Below, piece by piece: positions 1 to 7,019 of a stretch of DNA of 7,730 bases. The notes under the pieces are model-generated. The model had not been told where the DNA came from, ran no database searches, and saw nothing but the letters and a program-made list of their open reading frames with translations. Source of the DNA: CAYNNP01 sp964398215. Lineage in GTDB: Bacteria > Planctomycetota > Planctomycetia > Pirellulales > Pirellulaceae. The stretch's first letter is position 1. Each line of letters starts with the position of its first letter. The position numbers and the translations under genes were made by a program. The stretch spans positions 1 through 7,730 of the forward strand of contig CAYNNP010000280.1 of assembly GCA_964398215.1 (NCBI GenBank). The letters are read 5' to 3'.

Positions 1-39
1 GCATGTTTCACGGCGGGTTTGCGAGCGCGCAGGCGTCTG

Positions 40-354
40 TTTTTTGGTAACCCGAAGCGTCAGCGAGGGACCGAGTCACGATTGATGTCCCTCGCTGACG
101 CTTTTTGAAGATGCGGTTTTTGATGTGGTGTTTGGCTGTAGGCTGGACCAAGGACGCAATACGTGCCGGAACAGCGCAAGCGCCTCCATTGTGTCGCAGG
201 GATTACACTATCAACGACATTTCTACTTGCGTCCGAAGTTCCGGCAATTGCAGCGTTTGCTCGGTCCGGCCTACCCCAAGAGCGCGACGCCAAAACGCGT
301 CAGCGAGGGCCCCAGTCAAGATGTCCCTCGCTCACGCTTCGGGTTACCAAAAAA
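40..354. repeat. 315-bp nested inverted-repeat element (MITE-like)
   Basis: The ends 40-71 and 323-354 are inverted repeats of 32 bp matching at 31 positions (the mismatch is at 333); each carries a run of six T or A at its outer edge. Each end also folds on itself. On the left, 55-71 pairs perfectly with 87-103 (17 bp, 15-nt loop). On the right, 295-309 pairs with 325-339 (13 of 15). The T-run inside the left hairpin (102-106) would make it terminator-like for rightward transcription, and the right hairpin has a shorter T-run for leftward transcription. I see no target-site duplication and no credible protein inside, so mobility is inferred from architecture only. It may instead be a spacer repeat with a bidirectional terminator role. 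Confidence 0.75.
138..274. repeat. Inner inverted-repeat pair inside the 40-354 element
   Basis: The 15 bases at 138-152 (gtaggctggaccaag) match the reverse complement of 260-274 at 13 of 15 positions. Weaker inverted similarity continues inward: a gcaat...gccggaac block at 156-172 is mirrored around 230-254. The element therefore has at least two nested layers of symmetry. It may be a composite in which one palindromic repeat sits inside another. Confidence 0.55.
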
Positions 355-462
355 GCGGATCTTTATTCTCGATCCCTTTCCGTCGTGCTACCATAGTTCA
401 AAAGCATTTCCGGTATCTTTCTGAAATCCAATTGGCTCTGTTGAGATAAAAAGCGGTTCAAG

Positions 463-1704
463 ATGAAATCTAGTTACGATTGCGTGGTGATTGGTGCTGG
501 CCCTGGTGGCGGCGCGGCTGCTTCGATTGCGGCTCAAGGCGGTATTAGCACTTTGCTCGTTGAACGTGAAGCAGTTCCGCGGTTTCACGTTGGGGAGTCC
601 TTGATGCCTGAGACCTTTTGGCCTCTGCAGAGACTTGGGCTAACCGACCGCGTCAAGTCGGCTGGCTGGCAAAAGAAGATGAGTGTTCAGTTTGTGAACC
701 ACCGCGGTTCGCAGTCCGATCCATTTTTTTTCCGTGAGCATAGCGACGCTGAAAGTTCGGATACTTGGCAAGTCGAACGTAGCGAGTTTGACAAAATGTT
801 GTACGACCGAGCAATGGAACTGGGAGCCGACTGCGTCGACCAAACTCGATTGATCGATATCGAATTCGCTGATTCCGGCGCGGCGAAATCCGTCGTCGTT
901 CGCGATCAAGACGGAGTGGACCGGACGATTCAGTGCAAGGTGGTTGTTGACGCAACGGGCCAACAATCTTTCTTGGCCAACAAACTTGGCTTGAAAGAAA
1001 TGAATGCCGATTTGAAGAAGGCGGCGATCTGGGGTTACTGGCGCGACGCTGAACGTGACGAGGGTGACAACGGTGGTGCAACAATCATCATGAACACCGA
1101 ATCCAAAGATTCATGGTTTTGGTTCATTCCGCAATCGCGTGGGATCACCAGCATCGGTGTCGTCGCTGACAATGATTACCTGCTGAAAGGACGCGGTAAG
1201 CCCGAAGAGATATTTGCCGATGAACTTTCGCGCTGTCCAGGACTCAAGCCGCGATTAGAAAACGCAAAACAACTCGGTGACTTGCGGGTCGCAAAAGAGT
1301 TTTCTTACATGACCAAACAGCACGCTGGCGATGGTTGGGTGCTGGTCGGCGACGCACTTGGATTCATCGATCCGGTCTATTCTTCTGGTGTCTACTTTGC
1401 GCTCGAAATGGGAGTCCGTGCAGGCGATGCGATTGTCGAAGGATTCCAAAAGAACGACCTGAGCGGCGAACAACTTGGTTGCTGGACTGACTCGTTCATG
1501 GAAGGCGCACAGTGGATCCGCAAATTGGTACACGCATTCTATGAAAAGGACTTTAGTATTGGCCGGTTCATGAAAGAGTATCCGCAGCACAGAAGCAATT
1601 TGACGGATCTGTTGATCGGCCGAATCTTTTACGACGGCGCAGGCGATTTGTTTGACGACATGAAAACGTCAATCGAAAAGGCTCGGATGCAGTCAACAAT
1701 GTAA
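463..1704 (+). CDS. Flavin-dependent halogenase-like FAD monooxygenase
   Basis: This 413-residue protein probably binds FAD and belongs to the flavin-dependent halogenase / geranylgeranyl-reductase superfamily. Visible motifs in order are the Rossmann GAGPGG (11-16), E34 at the end of the second strand, PRFHVGESLMP (39-49), a lysine pair K71-K72 near where halogenases carry the active-site lysine, DATG (163-166), WFWFIP (218-223, matching the W-x-W-x-I-P halogenase signature), and the FAD-binding GD (296-297) with FIDPVYSSGV (301-310). The last motif resembles halogenases acting on phenolic or carrier-bound substrates more than tryptophan halogenases. Such enzymes use reduced flavin, oxygen and halide, but no flavin reductase or biosynthetic partner is nearby. 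The ATG at 463 places GAGPGG at the normal distance from the N terminus; no clear ribosome-binding site precedes it. A non-halogenating oxidoreductase remains possible. Family is fairly sure; the halogenation reaction is inferred. Confidence 0.82.
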   Translation: MKSSYDCVVIGAGPGGGAAASIAAQGGISTLLVEREAVPRFHVGESLMPETFWPLQRLGLTDRVKSAGWQKKMSVQFVNHRGSQSDPFFFREHSDAESSDTWQVERSEFDKMLYDRAMELGADCVDQTRLIDIEFADSGAAKSVVVRDQDGVDRTIQCKVVVDATGQQSFLANKLGLKEMNADLKKAAIWGYWRDAERDEGDNGGATIIMNTESKDSWFWFIPQSRGITSIGVVADNDYLLKGRGKPEEIFADELSRCPGLKPRLENAKQLGDLRVAKEFSYMTKQHAGDGWVLVGDALGFIDPVYSSGVYFALEMGVRAGDAIVEGFQKNDLSGEQLGCWTDSFMEGAQWIRKLVHAFYEKDFSIGRFMKEYPQHRSNLTDLLIGRIFYDGAGDLFDDMKTSIEKARMQSTM

Positions 1705-1815
1705 TTCGCGCCTCGCTATTTGACGGCAGTGCATTCATTGATCGAAAGGAACGTCGTCTCGCGTTTGGCGTATGTTTTTGCAGGCGCGTCTTGCTCTTCC
1801 AATAAAGAACCCCTT

Positions 1816-3681
1816 ATGCAGTTGCAGACAGTTGCCTTCGCCGCCTCGGTGTTCGCGGTTTCGATTTTTGCGAACGTGGCTTCATCGCAACTCATTGTGC
1901 AAGAAACCATTTCGATCCGCGGCACCGTCGAATCTGTTTCCGGTGACGTGCTGGTCGTGAAAGACGAAGCCGGCAAAGCACATTCTGTTCGCGTTCAATC
2001 GCCCGACAAGCAAAGCGTGCGATTGGCAGGCGGCCAATTCCTCCGATCGCCAGCTAACATCGTCGTTGCTGGCAGCTATGCAGTGGATGAATTGCAACCT
2101 GGCCAAAACATTCGCTTTCGGTGCAATCTGAACAAACAGGGACGTACTTCAGATGAAGTCAGCGAGATTTCGCTTGTCACCAGCAAAGGTCAGCCCAATG
2201 GAATCAAGGTAATTCAAGCAGGCACGAAACCCAGTGACTATTCGGCTTGCGAGATCGTCGCACAATTCAGTCGAACGACCAACGGCCGCTTGGTCATAAA
2301 GCTCCCGGCGAAAAATGGGTTCACGCGAAAGTCCACGTTATCGATTCCGCTCGCAAAAAATGCCACCGTCGGTTTCAAGAGCAATGATATTGATCGCGCG
2401 GGCCCAGGAGCGACCGTGACAAAACTGCGTGCCGTGCGTCTGAACACCGGAGACGTCGTCGCAAAAAACATTGAGATCAAAGTCACAAGCAAAACCACCG
2501 CAGGCGGCGAGAGTGTCGATGACGGAGCACTTGCCAAGTATCGACATCTGTCGGATGAACCGCAGAAACCACGACTGATTCGTTCGCAGCATTACGCGTT
2601 CATGACCGACATTTCCGATCGACAGGCGCGGATCATCTTAGACAAGCTTGAAACGATGATCGTGCTGCTGTCAAAGTATTTTGGGCAGGCACCCAGCGGA
2701 GTCGTTGAAGGCTTTATTGTTGGAGACTTGAATCGTTGGCCTGCTGGCTTGCTAACGGAACCTGCGGGTGTCGCCAAAATCAAAAGCCAAGCAGGTATTT
2801 GCTTCAACACTTCTCTAGGATCTCGGCGGCGTGCCGTGCTTTACTCCTGCGATAACCATGGCGTCATTCAGCACGAATGCACTCACGGATTTTGTCATCT
2901 CGCGTTCGGATCAACAGGCCCAACTTGGCTGGCAGAAGGATTGGCAGAGATGGGCCAATACTGGAAACTTGGTCAACAGGCCGTCGATATCAATCCTCGT
3001 GTGATCGCGTATTTGCAAGGCAGCACACCCAAGCGAAAACTCTTGGAGATCGCTGTGCCCGGGCGCGTCGATTCAGGGACTTGGCGTGACTATGCCTGGC
3101 GATGGGCGCTGTGCCATCTACTGGCAAACAATCCCAATTACGCAGACCGCTTCAAGCCGCTGGCGATCGCGCTGATGAGAAAACAAGAAGGTGCAAGCTT
3201 CGAGGCGGTTTATGGTCCAACCGCGCAGCAGTTGTCATTTGAATACGCCTTTTTTCTCAAGACGCTGGACAATGGTTACCGTGCCGACCTCTGCGCTTGG
3301 CAGTGGAACCGCAGGTTCGCAGTCCTGACGGGACGACGGCAATCGCAAGCGAAAGTGTCTGCGGGGTTAGGCTGGCAGGCGACTGGTGTGCAGCTGGAAC
3401 AAGGAACATCCTACGACTTGGCCGCTGTTGGAAATTGGAAGATTGCAAAAGACGGCGGCGAGTACAGCGCCAACGGTGACGGGGCTGGTCGCGGAAAATT
3501 GATGGCAGTGATCTTCAAAGACTTCAAGCTATCGGAGCCGTTTCCAATCGGAAAATCAAAAAGCTTTGTATCACCAACCGACGGGCAGCTTTTCCTGCGC
3601 TGCCAAGACGATTGGAACAAGCTAGCGGACAATTCAGGCGAGCTGACCGTTCACATCCGGCGCAGCCAAAAGGCTCAGTAG
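1816..3681 (+). CDS. Exported gluzincin-type metallopeptidase with LecA/PA-IL-like lectin domain
   Basis: I predict 621 residues from ATG 1816, beginning with a hydrophobic signal-like segment (about 5-25, ending VASSQ), so export is likely. Two beta-rich stretches of unknown family follow (about 30-120 and 135-225). Residues about 258-400 look like a gluzincin peptidase domain: H353-E-C-T-H357, then WLAEGLAE, where E374 would be the third zinc ligand. This resembles peptidase-MA or DUF1570-like proteins. Residues about 514-620 resemble the PA-IL/LecA galactose-binding lectin: GWQATG (519-524), GDGAGRGKL, and D598...D605-N606-S607-G608, spaced like the LecA calcium-binding loop. The protein may therefore bind glycans and cleave peptides outside the cytoplasm. 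The frame stays open upstream to TTG 1720; TTG 1765 lies 13 bases after an aaagga sequence (1746-1751) and would add K14 ahead of the hydrophobic core. The start is therefore uncertain. Substrate is unknown. Confidence 0.82.
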   Translation: MQLQTVAFAASVFAVSIFANVASSQLIVQETISIRGTVESVSGDVLVVKDEAGKAHSVRVQSPDKQSVRLAGGQFLRSPANIVVAGSYAVDELQPGQNIRFRCNLNKQGRTSDEVSEISLVTSKGQPNGIKVIQAGTKPSDYSACEIVAQFSRTTNGRLVIKLPAKNGFTRKSTLSIPLAKNATVGFKSNDIDRAGPGATVTKLRAVRLNTGDVVAKNIEIKVTSKTTAGGESVDDGALAKYRHLSDEPQKPRLIRSQHYAFMTDISDRQARIILDKLETMIVLLSKYFGQAPSGVVEGFIVGDLNRWPAGLLTEPAGVAKIKSQAGICFNTSLGSRRRAVLYSCDNHGVIQHECTHGFCHLAFGSTGPTWLAEGLAEMGQYWKLGQQAVDINPRVIAYLQGSTPKRKLLEIAVPGRVDSGTWRDYAWRWALCHLLANNPNYADRFKPLAIALMRKQEGASFEAVYGPTAQQLSFEYAFFLKTLDNGYRADLCAWQWNRRFAVLTGRRQSQAKVSAGLGWQATGVQLEQGTSYDLAAVGNWKIAKDGGEYSANGDGAGRGKLMAVIFKDFKLSEPFPIGKSKSFVSPTDGQLFLRCQDDWNKLADNSGELTVHIRRSQKAQ

Positions 3682-3893
3682 CCGAAACCTTCGTGGGCAC
3701 AATCAACTCAGCGGCACAATTGCGCGCTGGGCCACCGTCCACCCATGATAAAAATGGAAATGATGGACTTCATTTGATAGAGTGTTTTGACAGGATTCAT
3801 TTCAAGGGGCACTTTTCGCGAACACCGTTCCGCCTTTCTGTGTCACTTGGCTGCGAACCCGCTTTAGCACCTCGCCAACCAACACGACGCTGA

Positions 3894-5636
3894 ATGAAAA
3901 TCAATAGGCACTACGAGTCGATTGCAAATGCCATTGGAACTCGAGCCAACGCAGTCCATCTTGTTCATTTTGTAATGCTACAGATGAAGCAGTGTTGGGT
4001 CACTCCACCGACGCTGAACGAGCAAAGCGAACAGTTTTACACACCAACAAATATTTGCTCTGCGATCCTGGCGTACCTCGCCAGCGAACACAAAAATCCG
4101 TGGAAGGTACTTAACGATTTCGATTTATCGTCGTCGAAGGAAATCGGCAGAATTGTCAAATCGCTTCATGACAATTCAGCGACGCGAGTTGTCAAAAAAT
4201 TCAAGTTCGCAAAAAAGTCTTACGCTGATATCTTTGATGACAAAGTGGGCTTCTATTCGTTACCAAAGCATCCCTGGATTATGAGGCTTCAGGAAAACGC
4301 ATTCCCGGCGCTTGACACAAGCGGCATCCTGCTCAAACGACACTTTTGTGGTCAGTCCCTCGATTCGCTTGTGATCAAAAGACGAAAGTTTCCCGGTCAC
4401 ATCCGAGCCGATTTGCAGATTGCGTTCGACAGAATTTTCCAGCAGCATCCTGATGTGAAACTCTATGGCCTGAACCCGCGCAACATGCACGAGGGCTTGC
4501 ACTTTCGCATGCTAACCGAAGAGGGCGATCACCAAGCGGTACGAATGGGACCACTGACATACACGGAGGTTTCGATCAGTGAAACAAAAACCGTGAATTG
4601 CCTTAGCAACGCACTGTGGCTGGGCACCAATTCAGGAACTCCGTTCGCCGTCGTCCTCGGTGCACCAGCAGCGTATTCAGATAGCTCTCAAATCGATGTG
4701 GAAATCGCATTGCCCGAGACGGAACAGCAGCAGGCATTTGGACAGGAATTCCTTGGGGAACTGGAGCGATTGGTTCAGGCGTCCGATTGCTATCGCGGAA
4801 AAATACTGTCCTTTGAACAGAGCAACGACTATCGAGGCTATGCGGCGGGAATCAAAGTTCACGAATTGAAACACGTGTCGCGCGACGAAGTGATTCTTCC
4901 GCAAGAAACGCTCGACCTGCTTGATCGAAATATCATCAATTTTGTTCAGCAAAGACCAGAGCTTGCTCGGCGTGGCATGAATCTCAAGAAAGGGTTGTTG
5001 CTGTTCGGTCCTCCAGGAACGGGCAAGACGCATACGGTTCATTACCTAAGCCGGGCTTTGCCGGATACCACAACGCTGATCATCACAGCCGAACAAGTTG
5101 GGATGTTGGCGACGTACATGAACCTTGCCAGATTGCTGCAGCCTAGCCTTGTGATTATCGAAGACGCCGATTTGATCGCGCGAGATCGCGAAAACATGGA
5201 CACCTGCGAGGAAGTCCTGCTGAATAAACTGCTAAACGAAATGGATGGATTGCGGGCTGATGCAGAAATTATCTTCATCCTGACGACCAATCGCCCTGAA
5301 GCCATCGAAGCAGCTCTGGTAGCTCGCCCTGGACGTATCGACCAAGCCATTGAGTATCCATTGCCCAATGATGATGGCCGACGTCGACTAGCAATCCTGT
5401 ACGCAGGTTCCCAAACGCTTAGCGAGGAAGTCATCCGCGAAGTTGTTAAACGAACCAATCAAACAAGTGCATCATTTATCAAAGAACTGATGCGACGGGC
5501 GACACAATATGCAATCGCACGCGGCGAGAACGAATCGATCCAGCCAGAAGATGTCGACACAGCTGTGCAAGAAATGTTATTCAGCGGCGGTGTCTTCAAT
5601 CGCCTAATCCTAGGCGGCAACGAAACTCAGGACTGA
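3894..5636 (+). CDS. AAA+ ATPase with long uncharacterised N-terminal region
   Basis: This 580-residue protein has one C-terminal AAA+ module. Visible elements are Walker A GPPGTGKT (372-379), Walker B LVIIEDAD with E423-D424 (E-D order, as in Bcs1-like ATPases, instead of the usual D-E), NEMDGL after it, sensor 1 TTNR (N466), arginine fingers in ARPGRID (R478, R481), and a helical lid with TSASFIKELMRRA. It should hydrolyse ATP, probably as a hexamer, to remodel or unfold a partner. No protease domain follows, so it is not FtsH-like. Residues 1 to about 325 match nothing I recognise; there is no signal peptide or evident membrane helix, so it is probably cytoplasmic. A linker containing VHELKHVSRDEVILP precedes the AAA core. 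The ATG at 3894 gives the longest frame, with no ribosome-binding site; M28 or M31 are alternatives. Closest recall is a bacterial family of stand-alone ATPases of unknown role. Confidence 0.9.
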   Translation: MKINRHYESIANAIGTRANAVHLVHFVMLQMKQCWVTPPTLNEQSEQFYTPTNICSAILAYLASEHKNPWKVLNDFDLSSSKEIGRIVKSLHDNSATRVVKKFKFAKKSYADIFDDKVGFYSLPKHPWIMRLQENAFPALDTSGILLKRHFCGQSLDSLVIKRRKFPGHIRADLQIAFDRIFQQHPDVKLYGLNPRNMHEGLHFRMLTEEGDHQAVRMGPLTYTEVSISETKTVNCLSNALWLGTNSGTPFAVVLGAPAAYSDSSQIDVEIALPETEQQQAFGQEFLGELERLVQASDCYRGKILSFEQSNDYRGYAAGIKVHELKHVSRDEVILPQETLDLLDRNIINFVQQRPELARRGMNLKKGLLLFGPPGTGKTHTVHYLSRALPDTTTLIITAEQVGMLATYMNLARLLQPSLVIIEDADLIARDRENMDTCEEVLLNKLLNEMDGLRADAEIIFILTTNRPEAIEAALVARPGRIDQAIEYPLPNDDGRRRLAILYAGSQTLSEEVIREVVKRTNQTSASFIKELMRRATQYAIARGENESIQPEDVDTAVQEMLFSGGVFNRLILGGNETQD

Positions 5637-5702
5637 TTGAGCCATCATTCCGCGCGCAGGAAAAATGAAAAGACCGGAGAGCCTGAAATTCTTTAGGCAG
5701 GA

Positions 5703-5840
5703 GAGGCTGTGAGTTTTTTGTTTTGTGAGCGGCATGGCGATAGCCGCCGTTTTTGTAGCGTTCGATTTCTGCGCAAATTAGCCGACGGCTAACGTCTTGT
5801 CGCTCACCAGAAAAGGCATTTCCCAAAAAATCACAGCCTC
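5703..5840. repeat. 138-bp nested inverted-repeat element
   Basis: The outer arms 5703-5720 and 5824-5840 are inverted copies, identical apart from one extra base in the left arm, and each ends inward in a run of six T or A. The inner arms 5725-5749 and 5783-5807 are inverted copies matching at 20 of 25 positions, each starting gtgagcg when read inward. The two-layer symmetry is the same design as in the 40-354 element, but the sequence is different. No direct repeat flanks it. It lies just after the ATPase gene and could fold into a long hairpin in mRNA. A mobile or REP-like origin is inference. Confidence 0.7.
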
Positions 5841-5967
5841 GGAGGCCGACACAATTTCTGTTCGCTGGATCAAAGGAAAGATCGTAGTGGCGCGTGGACG
5901 ATCTCATGTCCAATTCCGCAAAGCAACGTAATGTGGTTTGCCGAAAGCCTTGAGTGGGAATAGCAGT

Positions 5968-5985
5968 GGCTAGGTTGTTCTAGCC
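5968..5985. repeat. Short hairpin, ggctag/ctagcc
   Basis: A perfect 6-bp stem (5968-5973 with 5980-5985) encloses a gttgtt loop. The sequence gttgttctagccg resembles the ctgttccagccg half of the inner palindrome at 7582-7604, so it may be a degenerate relative of that repeat. It has no T-run and is weak as a terminator. Confidence 0.35.
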
Positions 5986-6075
5986 GCTCCCTGTAGCGAC
6001 GAGGTTGATTCCCCGTATTTACCGGCGTGCGGCTTTTTGGCTGTCCAAGGTCGAATCCGCGGCTACGCGAAAAAA

Positions 6076-6504
6076 TTATTTTGCCCGCTGCTGGCTTCGT
6101 GATCGCGTCGCGTGAGGGACGTTAGTATCGACTGTTCCACGTGGCTGTTTCCGGCGCCAAAGGTATTTACGACGTGGATCGGGGAACCAGTGGTAAACGA
6201 CAAGAGACACAATCCCCACGAGGAAAGCAAAGCCAGCTACGCAGTCGATAACAAAAACCACGAAAATGTCCGAAGCGTTGTCCGCGCCACGCCAGTTCAC
6301 AAAAATGGTGTGACTCGCGATAACCATCACCATGGCGGAGACAATTGCCCCAAGGCCGCACCAGAAAACACGCTGGCGCGTGAAGACCGGCGCCGAGGAT
6401 GCGGAGCGTTCAGTGTTGGACGCCTGCGGGGATTCGTAAGGATTAATCAATTGGCGCGCGACGTCCAACGTACGTGGTTTTGACGACACCGAGCGTGCCA
6501 TCAT
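6076..6504 (-). CDS. Small two-helix membrane protein with NPYESP motif
   Basis: This 142-residue protein has an N-terminal NPYESP motif at 21-26, a serine-rich linker, and two hydrophobic segments (about 46-70 and 80-106). A strongly basic tail follows (RRKYLWRRKQPR, 111-122, and further arginines to the end). By the positive-inside rule both termini should be cytoplasmic. N-terminal NPYxSP motifs are, from memory, common in small uncharacterised membrane proteins of planctomycetes; no function is known to me. Two adjacent ATG codons (6504 and 6501) can serve as start, with no ribosome-binding site. A TTG just before the motif (residue 19) is a less likely start. The frame contains two coherent helices and a lineage-typical motif, so I favour it over the overlapping rightward frame at 6112-6483. 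Confidence 0.72.
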   Translation of the reverse strand: MMARSVSSKPRTLDVARQLINPYESPQASNTERSASSAPVFTRQRVFWCGLGAIVSAMVMVIASHTIFVNWRGADNASDIFVVFVIDCVAGFAFLVGIVSLVVYHWFPDPRRKYLWRRKQPRGTVDTNVPHATRSRSQQRAK

Positions 6505-6597
6505 AGGCGATGTTCAATGGCGGATTTCATTGTACGCGAGTGTATCATTCTCCACCACATGCGATACGTTTTCGGCTTCGATTTGGCGCAGGTTAGT

Positions 6598-6658
6598 GAA
6601 TCTGCATAAATCGGGAGCGCAGTTGTCGGCTTGAAGCGCCGACCAACCTTCCAGATTC
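6598..6658. repeat. Imperfect nested inverted repeat
   Basis: The outer heptamer gaatctg (6598-6604) is mirrored exactly at 6652-6658. Inside it, gtcggc (6625-6630) pairs exactly with gccgac (6638-6643) around a 7-nt loop. Pairing between the layers is poor, so this is a weak or decayed version of the nested-palindrome design seen elsewhere in the window. Confidence 0.4.
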
Positions 6659-6724
6659 GGTCGTGATATAGAAATCTGCTTGGGTGACTGTTGGAATCTC
6701 AAGAACGGAATTAGCCTGATCGAT

Positions 6725-6790
6725 TTTGGCAGGAACATCGGGGCAGGAAAATGCCAAGCAAGATTTTCCTACCCCCATCTTCCTGCCAAA
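6725..6790. repeat. GGCAGGAA hairpin element with flanking direct repeats
   Basis: Arms 6725-6752 and 6763-6790 are inverted copies matching at 25 of 28 positions around a 10-nt loop. Each arm contains two direct copies of ggcaggaa (or a one-base variant), so the hairpin carries four copies of the unit. A direct repeat ttagcctgatc / tttgcctgatc lies outside it at 6711-6721 and 6802-6812 (10 of 11 identical). This could be a target-site duplication of an element spanning about 6722-6801, or an internal part of a longer repeat unit. From memory, similar ggcaggaaaat palindromes recur in planctomycete genomes. Confidence 0.7.
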
Positions 6791-6996
6791 TACAAACCAC
6801 CTTTGCCTGATCAGTTCTGGATATTCGCCAAGGACTGCTCAGTCAGGGCAGGAGGTCCTTCGGAAAGTTATCAACGAGTTTTTACGTTTGGATTTTGCGA
6901 AGTCGTTTTAGTTCAGTTCGTCATCGCCGATCTCGAGCCTGCGTTCGAGTATTCGGATTTCAAGGGGGAAGTAAAATTAATGAAGTAGCTCTCGGC

Positions 6997-7019
6997 ATCG
7001 GGCGCCCCGATTAGTTTTT
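6997..7019 (+). terminator. Terminator-like hairpin, rightward
   Basis: The stem atcggg/cccgat (6997-7002 with 7006-7011) is perfect with a 3-nt loop, and a run of five T follows at 7014-7018. It has the form of an intrinsic terminator for rightward transcription, yet no supported rightward gene precedes it. For the leftward gene ending at 7039 it lies just downstream but in the wrong orientation for the T-run, though the stem itself still forms. Confidence 0.35.

Larger units (their letters stand above)
5637..6075. other. Gene-free spacer between converging genes
   Basis: This 439-base spacer lies between the ATPase stop and the stop of the leftward NPYESP gene, so both genes end into it. 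It holds a small stem at 5681-5698 (7 bp with one G-T pair, 4-nt loop, no T-run directly after), the nested palindrome 5703-5840, and a hairpin at 5968-5985. The leftward open frame across 5596-5913 runs through the palindrome and is not credible as a gene. I see no classical terminator for either gene; the T-run 5714-5719 inside the palindrome could contribute to ending ATPase transcription. Confidence 0.6.

Noticed and set aside
60..449. Short open frames on both strands through the left repeat element
   Set aside because: They are formed largely by the inverted repeats, overlap one another in several frames, and show no domain, signal peptide or plausible start.
653..1084. Leftward 143-residue frame antisense to the halogenase-like gene
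   Set aside because: It lies wholly inside a gene with strong motifs, and its arginine- and serine-rich translation is typical of a shadow.
3787..3815. Possible promoter: TTGACA at 3787-3792 upstream of the ATPase
   Set aside because: The hexamer is perfect for a -35 box, but the sequence 17-18 bases downstream (cacttt/actttt) is a poor -10, and planctomycete promoter consensus is not certain enough to call it.
3612..3893. Rightward 93-residue frame between the peptidase and the ATPase
   Set aside because: It starts inside the peptidase gene in another frame and has no recognisable feature; the fact that its stop abuts the ATPase start looks coincidental.
5042..5458. Leftward 138-residue frame antisense to the AAA core
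   Set aside because: It lies opposite the Walker and sensor motifs; its serine/arginine-rich content is a codon-shadow artefact.
5596..5913. Leftward 105-residue frame after the ATPase
   Set aside because: It overlaps the ATPase end and passes through both arms of the 5703-5840 palindrome; no domain or start signal supports it.
6514..6738. Leftward 74-residue frame upstream of the NPYESP gene
   Set aside because: It starts within the arm of the GGCAGGAA palindrome and contains no helix or motif; it could be a decayed gene remnant but nothing shows this.
6680..6988. Rightward 102-residue frame ending just before the terminator-like stem
   Set aside because: Its position before the 6997 stem is suggestive, but it begins with TTG, reads through the whole palindrome, and has no recognisable fold.
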